Source of the DNA: Planctomycetota bacterium
Lineage (GTDB): Bacteria > Planctomycetota > UBA1135 > GCA-002686595
Direction of reading: 5' to 3'
Assembly (NCBI GenBank): GCA_016795205.1
Contig: JAEUHZ010000069.1
Coordinates: 1-64,000 of the forward strand
Length of the DNA stretch: 64,000 nucleotides
This document shows positions 1-7,584 of this stretch, piece by piece. A model generated the notes under the pieces. That model saw nothing but the letters and a program-made list of their open reading frames with translations. It had not been told where the DNA came from and made no database searches. The translations under genes were made by a program, and so were the position numbers. Every line of letters starts with the position of its first letter. Position 1 is the stretch's first letter.

Positions 1-1134
1 CTTGTCCTCGGCGTACGCGATGAAGAGCAAGCGGAACAACACGACGAGCGCCATCTCGTACGTGTCGTGGAGATCCTGCGCCGTGGGCTTCTTGAGCTGG
101 CGAGCCGCGACGAGACCCTGCGCGATCTTCGGCACGACGGACAGGTAGATGCGCTCCCGCAGCTCGGCCGCGAGGTCGCCGGAGAAGCGACCCGAAGCGG
201 CGATCAGGTCGTCGAGGCTGCCGCCGGGCAAGAGGGCCTCGGCCGAGCAGAGCAGCCAGAGCAGCGCCGCGTTGTCCTCGTGCAGGAGCCCGGCGTGGCA
301 CTCGACGTAGGTCTCGGTGCGTCCGCGACGGCCCACACCGACACCGACGCGCGCGGGGTACACGCGCACCTTCGCGCCGTGCTGAATGACAACGTACGGG
401 AGGTTCTCGCGGTCGGCGACAGCGAGCGCGTAGCTGACCGGGGAGATGTCCGCGAAGCGGCCTGCTTGCAGCTCGGGTGATTCGTCGCGGTTGAGCAGGA
501 CGGCCACGGCGACCTTGCGATCCTTCGATCGCAGGATCGACGTGACGCGATCGCACGACTCGATCTGGAATCCGAGGGCCTTGAGCAGGTCGGTTCCCTT
601 GCGGTCGAGGATGCGAGACGCCTTGGCCGCCGCATCGCGCCAGTCGGCGCGCTGTCGCGCTCCCGCGCGCAGCTCGTGCGTGGCGAGGAAGCCCTCGTTG
701 CGAAGTCCGCCCAGGACGGTGTCGAGCGCGGGTAGTGAGTCGCGCAGCGCGCGGAGCGCCGTGTGCCGGTCGGCTTCGCCGAGCGCCTCGCGGCAGATGC
801 GGTCAACCTGTCGCAGATCGAGTTCGAGCCGAGCGGTCGGCTCGTCACCGGCTGGGCCGCAGAGCGCTGCCTTGCCTTCGTAGAGGACAACGAGGAGGAG
901 CGGGGCCGCGCGCCCTCCGTGTCGCGCCTTCCATGCCGAGCGGAGGTCCTGCGCGCTCGGAGCGCGCGGGTGCGTTGCGATGAGGACCTCCAAGCCGGAG
1001 GCTCCGCCGCCGAGCGCGAGGCCCGTCGGGGTGAACGGCCAGCGGTCGGCGAGCGTCACGCGGCGGAGCGGGACACCGTCGAGGAACGGCGGCTTCTCGT
1101 CCGTGTGCGATGTGGGGGAGCTGCGAGCGGTCAT
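1..1134 (-). CDS. Eco57I-like DNA methyltransferase (type IIG R-M or related), N-terminal part; cut by window edge
   Basis: The frame is open from the ATG at 1134 down to base 1 without a stop, giving the first 378 residues; the rest lies outside the window. The end of the visible part reads FRLLFIAYAEDK (residues 367-378), the helix motif that in Eco57I-like and other type IIG methylases comes just before the Rossmann SAM-binding domain. The SAM motif and NPPY motif would be beyond the edge, so catalysis cannot be confirmed. The region before it (residues about 100-360) is a mixed N-terminal domain containing LDRKGTDLLKALGFQIE, compatible with the nuclease/recognition part of such enzymes but without a motif I can name. 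It starts 9 bp after the stop of the HTH gene at 1144-1329, so the two are probably one transcript. Such enzymes methylate adenine and often also cut foreign DNA. BREX PglX or DISARM methylases are alternatives. Confidence 0.6.
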   Translation of the reverse strand, partial: MTARSSPTSHTDEKPPFLDGVPLRRVTLADRWPFTPTGLALGGGASGLEVLIATHPRAPSAQDLRSAWKARHGGRAAPLLLVVLYEGKAALCGPAGDEPTARLELDLRQVDRICREALGEADRHTALRALRDSLPALDTVLGGLRNEGFLATHELRAGARQRADWRDAAAKASRILDRKGTDLLKALGFQIESCDRVTSILRSKDRKVAVAVLLNRDESPELQAGRFADISPVSYALAVADRENLPYVVIQHGAKVRVYPARVGVGVGRRGRTETYVECHAGLLHEDNAALLWLLCSAEALLPGGSLDDLIAASGRFSGDLAAELRERIYLSVVPKIAQGLVAARQLKKPTAQDLHDTYEMALVVLFRLLFIAYAEDK

Positions 1135-1143
1135 GAGCGCGTG

Positions 1144-1329
1144 CTACGCGGGTGCTTTCTCCCGGAGCTTCGCGGCGATCCACGCGCGGAGTTCCTTCTG
1201 GGGGACGCGCCAGGACGACGCGATCTTCACGGCCGGGATCTTCCTGTCCCTGGCGAGGCGGTAGACGCTGCGCTCGGACATGTTCAGGAAGTCGGCGACC
1301 TGCTTGATGCTCAGGAGGTGTTCCTTCAT
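1144..1329 (-). CDS. Excisionase-type helix-turn-helix protein (61 aa)
   Basis: A 61-residue protein starting MKEHLLSIKQVADFLNMSER. The pattern 'SIKQVADFLNMSERSVYRLARDRKIPAVKI' followed by 'WRVPQKELRAWI' is the classic HTH_17/excisionase (MerR-like winged helix) domain: helix-turn-helix at residues 7-26, wing with W-R-V at about 40-43. These small proteins bind DNA as recombination directionality factors or as simple regulators of linked genes. An upstream in-frame start would add 18 Arg/Pro-rich residues and is less likely. It sits 9 bp ahead of the methyltransferase gene, so it may control that gene or belong to the mobile element that carries it. No integrase gene is visible next to it. 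Confidence 0.75.
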   Translation of the reverse strand: MKEHLLSIKQVADFLNMSERSVYRLARDRKIPAVKIASSWRVPQKELRAWIAAKLREKAPA

Positions 1330-1440
1330 GGGAGTGGTCCGTCTCCGGCGGGCCGGGTGCCCCGTGAGCTTGGCGAGCGGGTACAAGGATTGCCAGCCCT
1401 TCCCCCCGAGGTCGGGGCGGTTTCGGAAGGCGGGGTCCTG

Positions 1441-1457
1441 CTAGACAGCGTGTCTGC
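1441..1457. repeat. Inverted-repeat site, copy 1 (imperfect)
   Basis: Sequence CTAGACAGCGTGTCTGC. Core AGACA-GCG-TGTCT is a perfect inverted repeat; the outer bases are imperfect. It lies between the divergent HTH gene (start 1329) and the FxLYD lipoprotein (start 1569). Two better copies are at 3594-3610 and 5292-5308. Confidence 0.6.
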
Positions 1458-1568
1458 TCTGCCTGCGAAGTCCTCGCCCTGGCAGGAGTCACTCGTCTAC
1501 CGAGGGCAGCCGGTGGTCGCTGGGAGCAAACCCTCAAGCCCAGCTTCGAGGGAGTCGATGGCGAAGGG

Positions 1569-2408
1569 ATGATCCCCTGCCGCGCTCTTCCGCTGCTCCT
1601 CGCCGCCGTCGTTGGCTCATGCACTTCGGTCGCGCCGAAGCTCGACCTGCCGTCGCCCGTGGTCATCAACGATGTCCGCGTCGAGGTGACGGGCGTGCTC
1701 TCGCACTACGGACGCGGAGGATTGAGCGGGCTCAGGGGCACGGCGACGAACACGTCCGGCGAAGCGCTCTCGTACTGCATCGTCACCCTGGAACTGCTCG
1801 ATCCGTCGGGCGCGAAGATCGGCGATGCGATGGCGACGACCACGCACCTCGCCGCCGGGCAGACGTGGCGGTTCGACGCGCACAACGCCAACACGATCGA
1901 CTCGTCCGTCGAGCGGGTCAGGGTCGTGCAGGTGCAGACCGACAAGAGCCTGCTCGCCGATATTGCGCGGCCGAAGGGCACGGGGGGAGCAGCACGAGCG
2001 CCGAAGCTCGAAGTAGCCACCTCTGTCTCGGAGACCCAGCCAGCGACCACGTTCTCGGCCGACGAGCAGGCCGATCGCGTAGAACGCGCCATCGAGCGCG
2101 TCGGTGAGACTCGGCCGGTCTTCGGAGCCGCAACCGAGCCTTTCACGTTCACGATCCAGCTCGCCAAGCAGAGGGACGACGGCACGTTCGCCGCCAACTT
2201 CCAAGAGGTCGCGTTCGTCCACACCGTGGCGGGGAACCTCAAGGATGGCGTCGCGCTCTACCGCGTCGGACTCGTCGCTGGCGAACCCAGAATCGTGCTG
2301 CGCGGCAGGATGAACTCGCGGCGCTACGAGGTCTTGTGGGAGACGTGGCCCGAGAACTGGCGACGCGCGGGGAGCCCTGTCTCCGAGTGGATCAGGTTCG
2401 ACCACTGA
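1569..2408 (+). CDS. FxLYD-domain lipoprotein, 279 aa
   Basis: The N-terminus MIPCRALPLLLAAVVGSC is a lipoprotein signal with cleavage before the Cys at residue 18. Residues about 35-110 contain 'LRGTATNTSGEALSYCIVTLELLDPSG...HLAAGQTWRF', which matches the FxLYD fold (a beta-sandwich of secreted bacterial proteins in which a hydrophobic strand is followed by a Leu-Asp/Tyr motif). A Ser/Thr-rich linker (about 140-180) leads to a second, unassigned domain with several Trp residues near the C-terminus. The role is unknown; FxLYD proteins are usually cell-envelope proteins. It lies inside the island bounded by inverted-repeat copies 1 and 2 and has no partner in an operon. Confidence 0.7.
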   Translation: MIPCRALPLLLAAVVGSCTSVAPKLDLPSPVVINDVRVEVTGVLSHYGRGGLSGLRGTATNTSGEALSYCIVTLELLDPSGAKIGDAMATTTHLAAGQTWRFDAHNANTIDSSVERVRVVQVQTDKSLLADIARPKGTGGAARAPKLEVATSVSETQPATTFSADEQADRVERAIERVGETRPVFGAATEPFTFTIQLAKQRDDGTFAANFQEVAFVHTVAGNLKDGVALYRVGLVAGEPRIVLRGRMNSRRYEVLWETWPENWRRAGSPVSEWIRFDH

Positions 2409-2571
2409 CCTTGCGCATCCGTGCGCAGTGGGGCGGCTCGCGCAGCGTCTCGGACACACCCATGGGAGTGCCTACCTCCCCCCGGCGATCAGGCCCACGC
2501 AGGTGCGGTAGACAACGAGTTCGCGGGACACTCCTGCCGCGCCGCGAGCTGCGGTCGCAAGGTCTCGGCGG

Positions 2572-2862
2572 TCAACGTTTCGGTCGGCCCGCTTCTCGAA
2601 GTGCTGCCCGACTGACCCTTCGAGACCCTGCCGTCCGCGTCACGAAGTAGTCGAGCGGAAGCTCGTACACGGCCGCGAAGTCCTCCAGCTCGACGAAGTC
2701 CACGCGGCGTTCACCCAGCTCGCACTTCGAGACGTAGGTCTGGGGCTTCCCGAGCACGTCGGCCACTTCCTCCTGCGTCTTGCCGCTGTGGCGTCGCGCC
2801 GAGCGGAGACGTTCGAGGAAGGCCGCGTAGCGGTCGGTGTGAAGTGCGTGCTTTGAGCCCAT
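2572..2862 (-). CDS. XRE-family transcriptional regulator (96 aa)
   Basis: Residues about 13-70 ('FLERLRSARRHSGKTQEEVADVLGKPQTYVSKCELGERRVDFVELEDFAAVYELPLDYFV') are a complete XRE/Cro-C1 helix-turn-helix domain: Q/E-E-V-A in helix 2 and T-Y-V-S-K in the recognition helix. I chose the ATG at 2862 because a longer frame (to 2991) would read through the palindrome at 2907-2923, which is better placed as the promoter/operator. The gene is divergent from the membrane protein starting at 2990. It most likely represses its own gene and that neighbour. Proteins of this kind control prophage, plasmid and restriction-modification genes. Confidence 0.85.
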   Translation of the reverse strand: MGSKHALHTDRYAAFLERLRSARRHSGKTQEEVADVLGKPQTYVSKCELGERRVDFVELEDFAAVYELPLDYFVTRTAGSRRVSRAALREAGRPKR

Positions 2863-2906
2863 TGCCCGGCTTCGGAACCGGGCGGAGTCTGCACCCCAGG
2901 ATGGCG

Positions 2907-2923
2907 TACCCCAGTGTGGGGTA
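2907..2923. promoter_or_regulatory. Probable operator of the XRE regulator (17-bp perfect palindrome)
   Basis: TACCCCA-GTG-TGGGGTA: perfect 7-bp arms around a 3-bp centre, in the 127-bp gap between the divergent XRE gene (start 2862) and membrane-protein gene (start 2990). A half-site-like ACCCCA also occurs at 2893-2898. Size, symmetry and position are those of an XRE dimer site. Confidence 0.65.
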
Positions 2924-2989
2924 AAGGTCTGCGGGTCGTCCGTCGATAGGTGCCTCGCCGGAGGTCCCTTCCTCCGCAGGAACCAGCCC

Positions 2990-3565
2990 ATGACGAACGC
3001 AGATCAGCCCGCTCGCCCCGTCAAGCTCAAGCACCTGATCGCTGGCTCGATCGCCCTCCTTGCGATCCTGGCCGTGATGGGCATCCCGATCCTCTATGGG
3101 CTCCGCAAGGTCGGGCTGATCCACGTCGGCGGTGTCGTCGAGAGCGTGGCTTCGGACCGCGACGCCTACGACCCGGCCAACCCGCTCACGATTCGGGTTG
3201 CCGTCGAGAAGAACCGTGGACTGGACCGCTACGCGAAGGTCGAGATCCGGGCGCGCGCGTTCGTCGAGGACGGTGGCGCACGCACGCAGGTCGCCGAGTT
3301 CCGGCAGATTCCACAGGGTCGCACGCACTCGAACCTCGTGCAGTCGTGGCCGGGCACCATGGTGCCGCTCGAAGCCACAGCTCTCGACGAGGACGCGCTC
3401 AACGCGATGCGCCGCGCCGGGGAGATCGTCGTGGTCGTGGACGAGTACGAAGCCGGGAACTGCGTGGATGACGCCGTGGGCGAGTTCACCGTTCGCGTGA
3501 GCTTCTCGCTCTTCGACAAGCTCGGCAGCGTGTTCGCCTCGGAGCCCGTGTCGTCGCGGAGATGA
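2990..3565 (+). CDS. Membrane-anchored protein of unknown function, 191 aa
   Basis: I do not recognise a family. Residues 1-14 are charged, residues 15-40 ('HLIAGSIALLAILAVMGIPILYGL') form one clear membrane segment, and the remaining 150 residues read like a beta-rich outer domain ('LTIRVAVEKNRGLDRYAKVEIRARAFVED'). The orientation is probably cytoplasmic N-terminus with the large domain outside. It is transcribed away from the XRE regulator and the palindrome at 2907-2923 lies in the shared promoter region, so it is likely repressed by that regulator. It could be a structural or host-surface protein of the mobile element, but that is inference. Confidence 0.6.
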   Translation: MTNADQPARPVKLKHLIAGSIALLAILAVMGIPILYGLRKVGLIHVGGVVESVASDRDAYDPANPLTIRVAVEKNRGLDRYAKVEIRARAFVEDGGARTQVAEFRQIPQGRTHSNLVQSWPGTMVPLEATALDEDALNAMRRAGEIVVVVDEYEAGNCVDDAVGEFTVRVSFSLFDKLGSVFASEPVSSRR

Positions 3566-3593
3566 CCGCTGGGTGTGCCCGACTCGTGACTCG

Positions 3594-3610
3594 CTAGACA
3601 CCGTGTCTAG
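3594..3610. repeat. Inverted-repeat site, copy 2 (perfect)
   Basis: CTAGACAC-C-GTGTCTAG, perfect 8-bp arms around one base. It lies between the 3' ends of two convergent genes (stops at 3565 and 3646), where a promoter operator is not expected. There is no T tract, so it is not a standard terminator. Confidence 0.75.
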
Positions 3611-3645
3611 CTCCACGGCGCAGCACCCCCCTGTCTGGGCGGGCC

Positions 3646-4113
3646 TCATCTGCTACCTCCCTCCATCGCGTCGATGCCGCCGAGCTGCTTGCGGATCGAC
3701 TGCCGAATCGCCTCTGCGGTCGTCGATGCACGCGAGCGACACTCGCCGGACGCCACGCGCGAACTGTGGTTACTCCGATGGCGGTCGATCGCGTTCTTGC
3801 CCTTCGCACTGATCGGGGCGCAGAGCGCCACTTGACTGCGGAATGAGCGCGCGGGCGAGAACACCGGGCGCATGATCGGACGGCCATGCTTGCGGACGAC
3901 GCTTCGGCGCTCGTCCTTCCATGCGGCGACGACCCCGAGCCCCGGAACGCGGAGGACGTTGCCCCGCGAGACTTCGTCCACGGCAGCCTCGACCGCGTAG
4001 CTGAGCAACGTGATGACTTCATAGCGGGAGATGCCTGAGCGTCGAGCCACCGTATCGACGACGGAGTTGAACGTCTCGGCGGCCTCGGCAGTCGGAAATC
4101 CGGGGAGAGTCAT
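3646..4113 (-). CDS. HU/IHF-fold DNA-binding protein (155 aa), coupled to the replication protein
   Basis: Residues 17-97 follow the HU/IHF pattern: N-terminal helices 'VVDTVARRSGISRYEVITLLSYAVEAAVDEVSRG', the conserved 'GNVLRVPGLGVVAAW' beta turn, an arm with basic residues (RRSVVRKHGRPI) and the closing 'PVFSPARSFRSQV'. A basic, Ser/Arg-rich C-terminal tail of about 55 residues is not part of normal HU. The ATG at 4113 overlaps the stop of the replication gene (4110) as ATGA, so the two proteins are translationally coupled. HU-fold proteins bend DNA and assist replication initiators and recombinases, which fits the context. Divergence from house-keeping HU, plus the tail, suggests a phage or plasmid version. 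Confidence 0.65.
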   Translation of the reverse strand: MTLPGFPTAEAAETFNSVVDTVARRSGISRYEVITLLSYAVEAAVDEVSRGNVLRVPGLGVVAAWKDERRSVVRKHGRPIMRPVFSPARSFRSQVALCAPISAKGKNAIDRHRSNHSSRVASGECRSRASTTAEAIRQSIRKQLGGIDAMEGGSR

Positions 4114-5327
4114 GTTGCGATCCGGGATCGTGTGGCGGCGAACTGGCTGGTGGGCCACGCGAGCTGGAGCATGTCCGTCTCCTGCTCGCGCAGGAAGTGC
4201 GCGGCAAGCAAGCGGCGGTACTTCCGAACCGTCGGGCGCGAGTGCGTGCTCCCCAGCACCGCAATCAGCTCGGGGTGGTCCGCAAGATGAGCGACCGCGC
4301 AGCGCTGGATGAACGAGCCATCGCACTCCGGGACGAGCAGCGAGCGCCGACCCGTCAGGGCGAGGACTTCGCTCGCCAGCGCCTCATTCAGCAACCAGTT
4401 TCGGACCGGCGCGTAGGAGATCGTTGTTCCGCGATCGGCGCGGAAGGTGGCGAACGGAAGCGCGACCGTCGGCCCGATGCCCAACTGCTCTGCCCTCGCG
4501 CGGATCGCGCTGAGAGCCGTGCGAACGGACTTCGCGCACTTGTACCGGAACTCGAACCGCATCGTTCCAGGTGGAGATAGTTCGATCAGCTTGTGTCGCA
4601 CGCGGATAGCGAGCTTGTTCCGACGAGGTCGCTCGTGCGCGTCGTAGACGATGAAGTCTCGGTCGGAGCCGAAGATGGCGACTCCGGTATTGCCGTAGAT
4701 GTCCGGGGCCTTGCGGATCAAAGGGTGTCGCACGTGTCGCAACGCTTCTATGAGCAGCCCCTTCTCTGCGGCGAAGTTCACCGACAGGTCCAGCCGAGTG
4801 ACGTGCCAGCGCTGGCCGTACCGCTCCATCTCGCAGCGATCGGTCGTCCTCGGCAGAAGGGAGAATCGGGCGTGAGTCAGCAACTCCACGGCGTCGTGAT
4901 CTCCGGCTTCTGCTTGTGTCACGTTCGTGAGTCCGAGCACGCGCGGAAGCGAGCCCTCGACGGTGATGCACTCCTCGTAGAACGAGATGCGAACGCCGTC
5001 TTCGTGTCGAATGAGCCGGTGCTGCTCGCGGTGCCTCGTGTTCCACGGAACGTGCGCGCGGAAGCAGCGCCCCGACCGGAGTAGGTCCTCGATGTCGCGC
5101 TCGATGACGGCGTCGCGTCGCTCGTCACGAAGTCGTCGGATGTCGAGACGCAGCTTCATCGTGTCGATGACTCCGTCGTCGGTGCGAGGGATCGGTGAGT
5201 CGGTGATCCCGGCAACGCGAGAAAGGATCTTTCTCGCTGCTCGGGAGTTACTTGCACCACCGGGCGGCGTGGTGAAGCGCGTGGCCGTGTACTGGACACG
5301 GTGTCTAGTCGTGGTGTAGGTTGCCAT
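4110..5327 (-). CDS. Probable replication initiation protein, phage/plasmid gene II/X-like family
   Basis: A 405-residue protein with the layout of filamentous-phage gpII/gpX and related plasmid Rep proteins: 'VIDTMKLRL' near the start (residues 53-61), 'VEGSLPRVLGLTNV' (123-136) and 'WHVTRLDLSVNFA' (174-186), then a basic C-terminal half ('MRFEFRYKCAKSVRTAL'). In the family such proteins nick one strand at the origin for rolling-circle replication. I do not see an unmistakable catalytic Tyr motif. The ATG at 5327 gives a 56-residue leader containing inverted-repeat copy 3; the ATG at 5159 is an alternative, but the family-typical IDT just before it argues for an upstream start. Coupled by a 4-bp overlap to the HU-like gene. 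Confidence 0.5.
   Translation of the reverse strand: MATYTTTRHRVQYTATRFTTPPGGASNSRAARKILSRVAGITDSPIPRTDDGVIDTMKLRLDIRRLRDERRDAVIERDIEDLLRSGRCFRAHVPWNTRHREQHRLIRHEDGVRISFYEECITVEGSLPRVLGLTNVTQAEAGDHDAVELLTHARFSLLPRTTDRCEMERYGQRWHVTRLDLSVNFAAEKGLLIEALRHVRHPLIRKAPDIYGNTGVAIFGSDRDFIVYDAHERPRRNKLAIRVRHKLIELSPPGTMRFEFRYKCAKSVRTALSAIRARAEQLGIGPTVALPFATFRADRGTTISYAPVRNWLLNEALASEVLALTGRRSLLVPECDGSFIQRCAVAHLADHPELIAVLGSTHSRPTVRKYRRLLAAHFLREQETDMLQLAWPTSQFAATRSRIAT
5292..5308. repeat. Inverted-repeat site, copy 3
   Basis: CTGGACAC-G-GTGTCTAG on the plus strand (on the minus strand CTAGACAC-C-GTGTCCAG), one mismatch between the arms. It lies at the 5' end of the replication gene: inside the first codons if the 5327 start is used, upstream of the gene if a later start is used. 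Confidence 0.65.
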
Positions 5328-5709
5328 CCGGCTTGTCCTTCACCGCGCGGCGTCGTCCCTGAGAAGTCGGAGCCGCTACGGTTGGAGATCAGTCGAGCGC
5401 GTCGAGTCACGAAGCTGTGGCCCGACGCGCTCGCGTTTCGGCACAGCGACCACGAGCAGGGCTCGTTGGTCGTGCATTGCGTGGTGCTCGTCCCGTCGAG
5501 CGCACGCACCGCGACCTCGCCGTCGTCGAGACCCGTGGGGGCGGCGCGCAGCCAGGGCTCAGCGGGTTCGTGGACTGCGTGCGGTTGGGGCGGGGGCGGC
5601 CGAGTCGCGTCGAGCGTGGTGGCTCGGCGACCGCGAAAACGGCTTCCTACCGGGCAGGGAGGGGCGATCGTCATGCGGCCAGCAACCTCCGCAGGGCCAG
5701 CGGGTCCAA
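5328..5709. other. Gap between the island and the chromosome-like region
   Basis: No convincing gene. On the minus strand a short frame ending at 5671 reads 'ETRIELFVQGAAQLDPLALRRLLAA' and could be the tail of a broken protein, but no family is recognisable. The base composition changes around here from the slightly lower GC of the island to the very GC-rich chromosome, so the right end of the island probably lies here. No tRNA or direct-repeat attachment site was seen. Confidence 0.4.
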
Positions 5710-7584
5710 TTGCGCTGCCCCCTGCACGAAGAGTTCAATCCGCGTCTCGTTCCCCCGACCATCTCCTCGTCCCGAGGCTGCTGCACCTGCGGCGCACGCG
5801 CGCCGCCCCAGACCCCTGTGGACCCCGCGACCGCTCCCGTCGCCGCCGGGCGCCCCAGCGCGCGCCACCCGGTCGTCCTGGCCGCGCTCGTCGCGCTGAT
5901 CCTGGCCGCGGCCGGACTGCGCTGGGTGGCCCTCGACGCCGGGCTGCCCCACGTGCGCGAGGCTGACGCGGCCATGGTCCACTTCGCCGCCTTCCACGCC
6001 AGGCCACCGGGGGCTCCCGTCACGGAGGCCGTGTACCCCTCGCGGGTCTATCCCCAGTTTCTGGGACGGTTGCTCGGCGTGCTGCCGGGGTCCAGCTACG
6101 CCGAAGAGGCTCCGCCTGGGGCCCAGCTCGGGGCGCACCAGGCGGCTGCTGCCGAACCCTACTGGCGCGCGCGGCTGCTCATCGCGCTGCTGTCGCTGCT
6201 CGCGATCCCGTTCACCTACCTCTTTGCGCGCAACTGGCTCGAGCCCGGCTGGTCGCTGTTCGCGGCCTGCCTGCCGGCGACGAGCATGAACTTCCTCGAG
6301 GTGTCCGTGGTCGCCAAGCCGCACGGCGCCTTGGCCGGCCTGGCGGCCGTGGCCCTGTGGGCGATCGTGCGGCTGGTCCGGGAGGCGGGTTGGCGCGCCT
6401 ACCTCGCGGCCGGCACGGCCACCGGCGCCGCCCTGGCCACGCTGAACAGCGGTGCGTTCCTGCTGCCCGCGCTGGGGCTCGCGCACGTCCTCGGGTGGCG
6501 TTCCGACCGGGTCCGCGCGCGCTGGGCGCGCGTCGGCCTGGCGGTTGCCCTGTGCGGTGGGTTCTTCCTGCTCGGCTATGCCTACCTGTTCGCGCCACGC
6601 CCGGAAGCGGAGCGCGTCGCAGGAGCGCTGCAGTTCGGCGAGAACGCGATCTACTGGCACACCTGGGGCCTCGGGAACATCCGGAACGTCGCGCCACGCC
6701 TGTTCGCGTTCGAGCCGGTGCTCACGATCCTCGCCGGCGTCGCGCTGACTTGGCTCACGCTGAAGTTGGCGTTCGACCCTGGCGCGCGCCGCGCGGCGCG
6801 GCGCCCCGAGGTCCTGGTCGTCGCGCTGTACTTCGTGATCTGGTTGATCCTGTTCGGGCTCCACGAGCGTTTCTTCCCGCGCTACGCCCTGCCCGTCCTG
6901 CCGGTGCTGTGCGTGCTCGCCGCGCACCCGCTGCGCGCGTTGGCTCGAGCACTCGCGGCGCGGGTCCGCGCGCCGGTGGCGAGCCAGCTCGTCGCGCCCG
7001 CGCTGGCGCTCTTCGCGCTGGTCTACCCGGCGCGCGCCACGTGGCAGGCCGCCTGGATCCGCGCCGTGCCCGACACGTACGAGCAGGCGGCAGCCTGGAT
7101 CGAAGAGCACCTCGACCCTGCCCACGGTCCGGTGGCGGTGGACATGACGCTGGGCCTGCCCTTGGTGGCACGCCGCGAGAGCCTCGCGGCCTGGCCGTCC
7201 TGGTCGCTGCAACCCTGGCAGCGCTACCAGCTCGAGATCCTGACCCGCGAGCTGCCAGGCCCCGCCTGGGATCTGCGACCGATCCACTTCCGGGGCATCC
7301 AGCACGACCGCCGCATCGACGCCGGGGAGATCGACCAAGTGCTCGCGCTCGTCCGACCGCGCTACGTCGTCGTGTCCGTCCCGGACCCCGACTCCGCCAC
7401 GCGGGACGCGACCCGGGAGGCCGTGCGCGCGCGCTGCGGTCCACCGCTCGCGAGCTTCTCGCCGCTGCGCGCCGGGCGTGCCGAGGCGGCCTTCCGGACC
7501 CGCGATTTCCACCTGGACCACCTGGCCCACGTCCTGGCCTCGGCCCGCCTGGGGCCACCCATCGAGGTCTACGCCGTGCCCTGA
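5710..7584 (+). CDS. GT-C fold membrane glycosyltransferase (ArnT/PMT-like), 624 aa
   Basis: A polytopic membrane protein with about 9-11 hydrophobic segments (first at 'VVLAALVALILAAAGLRWVAL', residues 55-75) followed by a C-terminal soluble domain of about 170 residues. The early acidic motif 'HVREADAAMVHF' after helix 1 sits where GT-C transferases of the ArnT/PMT/DUF2723 kind carry their metal- or catalysis-related Asp/Glu. Such enzymes move a sugar from a polyprenyl-phosphate donor on the outer face of the membrane. A His-Glu-Arg-Phe-Phe-Pro-Arg-Tyr stretch ('HERFFPRYALPVLPVL') is typical of the late loop. The true start is uncertain: the first 36 residues look non-coding in character and a GTG at about 5818 is a good alternative. 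A second GT-C protein lies beyond rho. Confidence 0.75.
   Translation: MRCPLHEEFNPRLVPPTISSSRGCCTCGARAPPQTPVDPATAPVAAGRPSARHPVVLAALVALILAAAGLRWVALDAGLPHVREADAAMVHFAAFHARPPGAPVTEAVYPSRVYPQFLGRLLGVLPGSSYAEEAPPGAQLGAHQAAAAEPYWRARLLIALLSLLAIPFTYLFARNWLEPGWSLFAACLPATSMNFLEVSVVAKPHGALAGLAAVALWAIVRLVREAGWRAYLAAGTATGAALATLNSGAFLLPALGLAHVLGWRSDRVRARWARVGLAVALCGGFFLLGYAYLFAPRPEAERVAGALQFGENAIYWHTWGLGNIRNVAPRLFAFEPVLTILAGVALTWLTLKLAFDPGARRAARRPEVLVVALYFVIWLILFGLHERFFPRYALPVLPVLCVLAAHPLRALARALAARVRAPVASQLVAPALALFALVYPARATWQAAWIRAVPDTYEQAAAWIEEHLDPAHGPVAVDMTLGLPLVARRESLAAWPSWSLQPWQRYQLEILTRELPGPAWDLRPIHFRGIQHDRRIDAGEIDQVLALVRPRYVVVSVPDPDSATRDATREAVRARCGPPLASFSPLRAGRAEAAFRTRDFHLDHLAHVLASARLGPPIEVYAVP

Noticed and set aside
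5328-5709. tRNA gene or attachment site at the island border
   Set aside because: No cloverleaf or T-loop (GGTTCRA) pattern and no direct repeat matching the other side.
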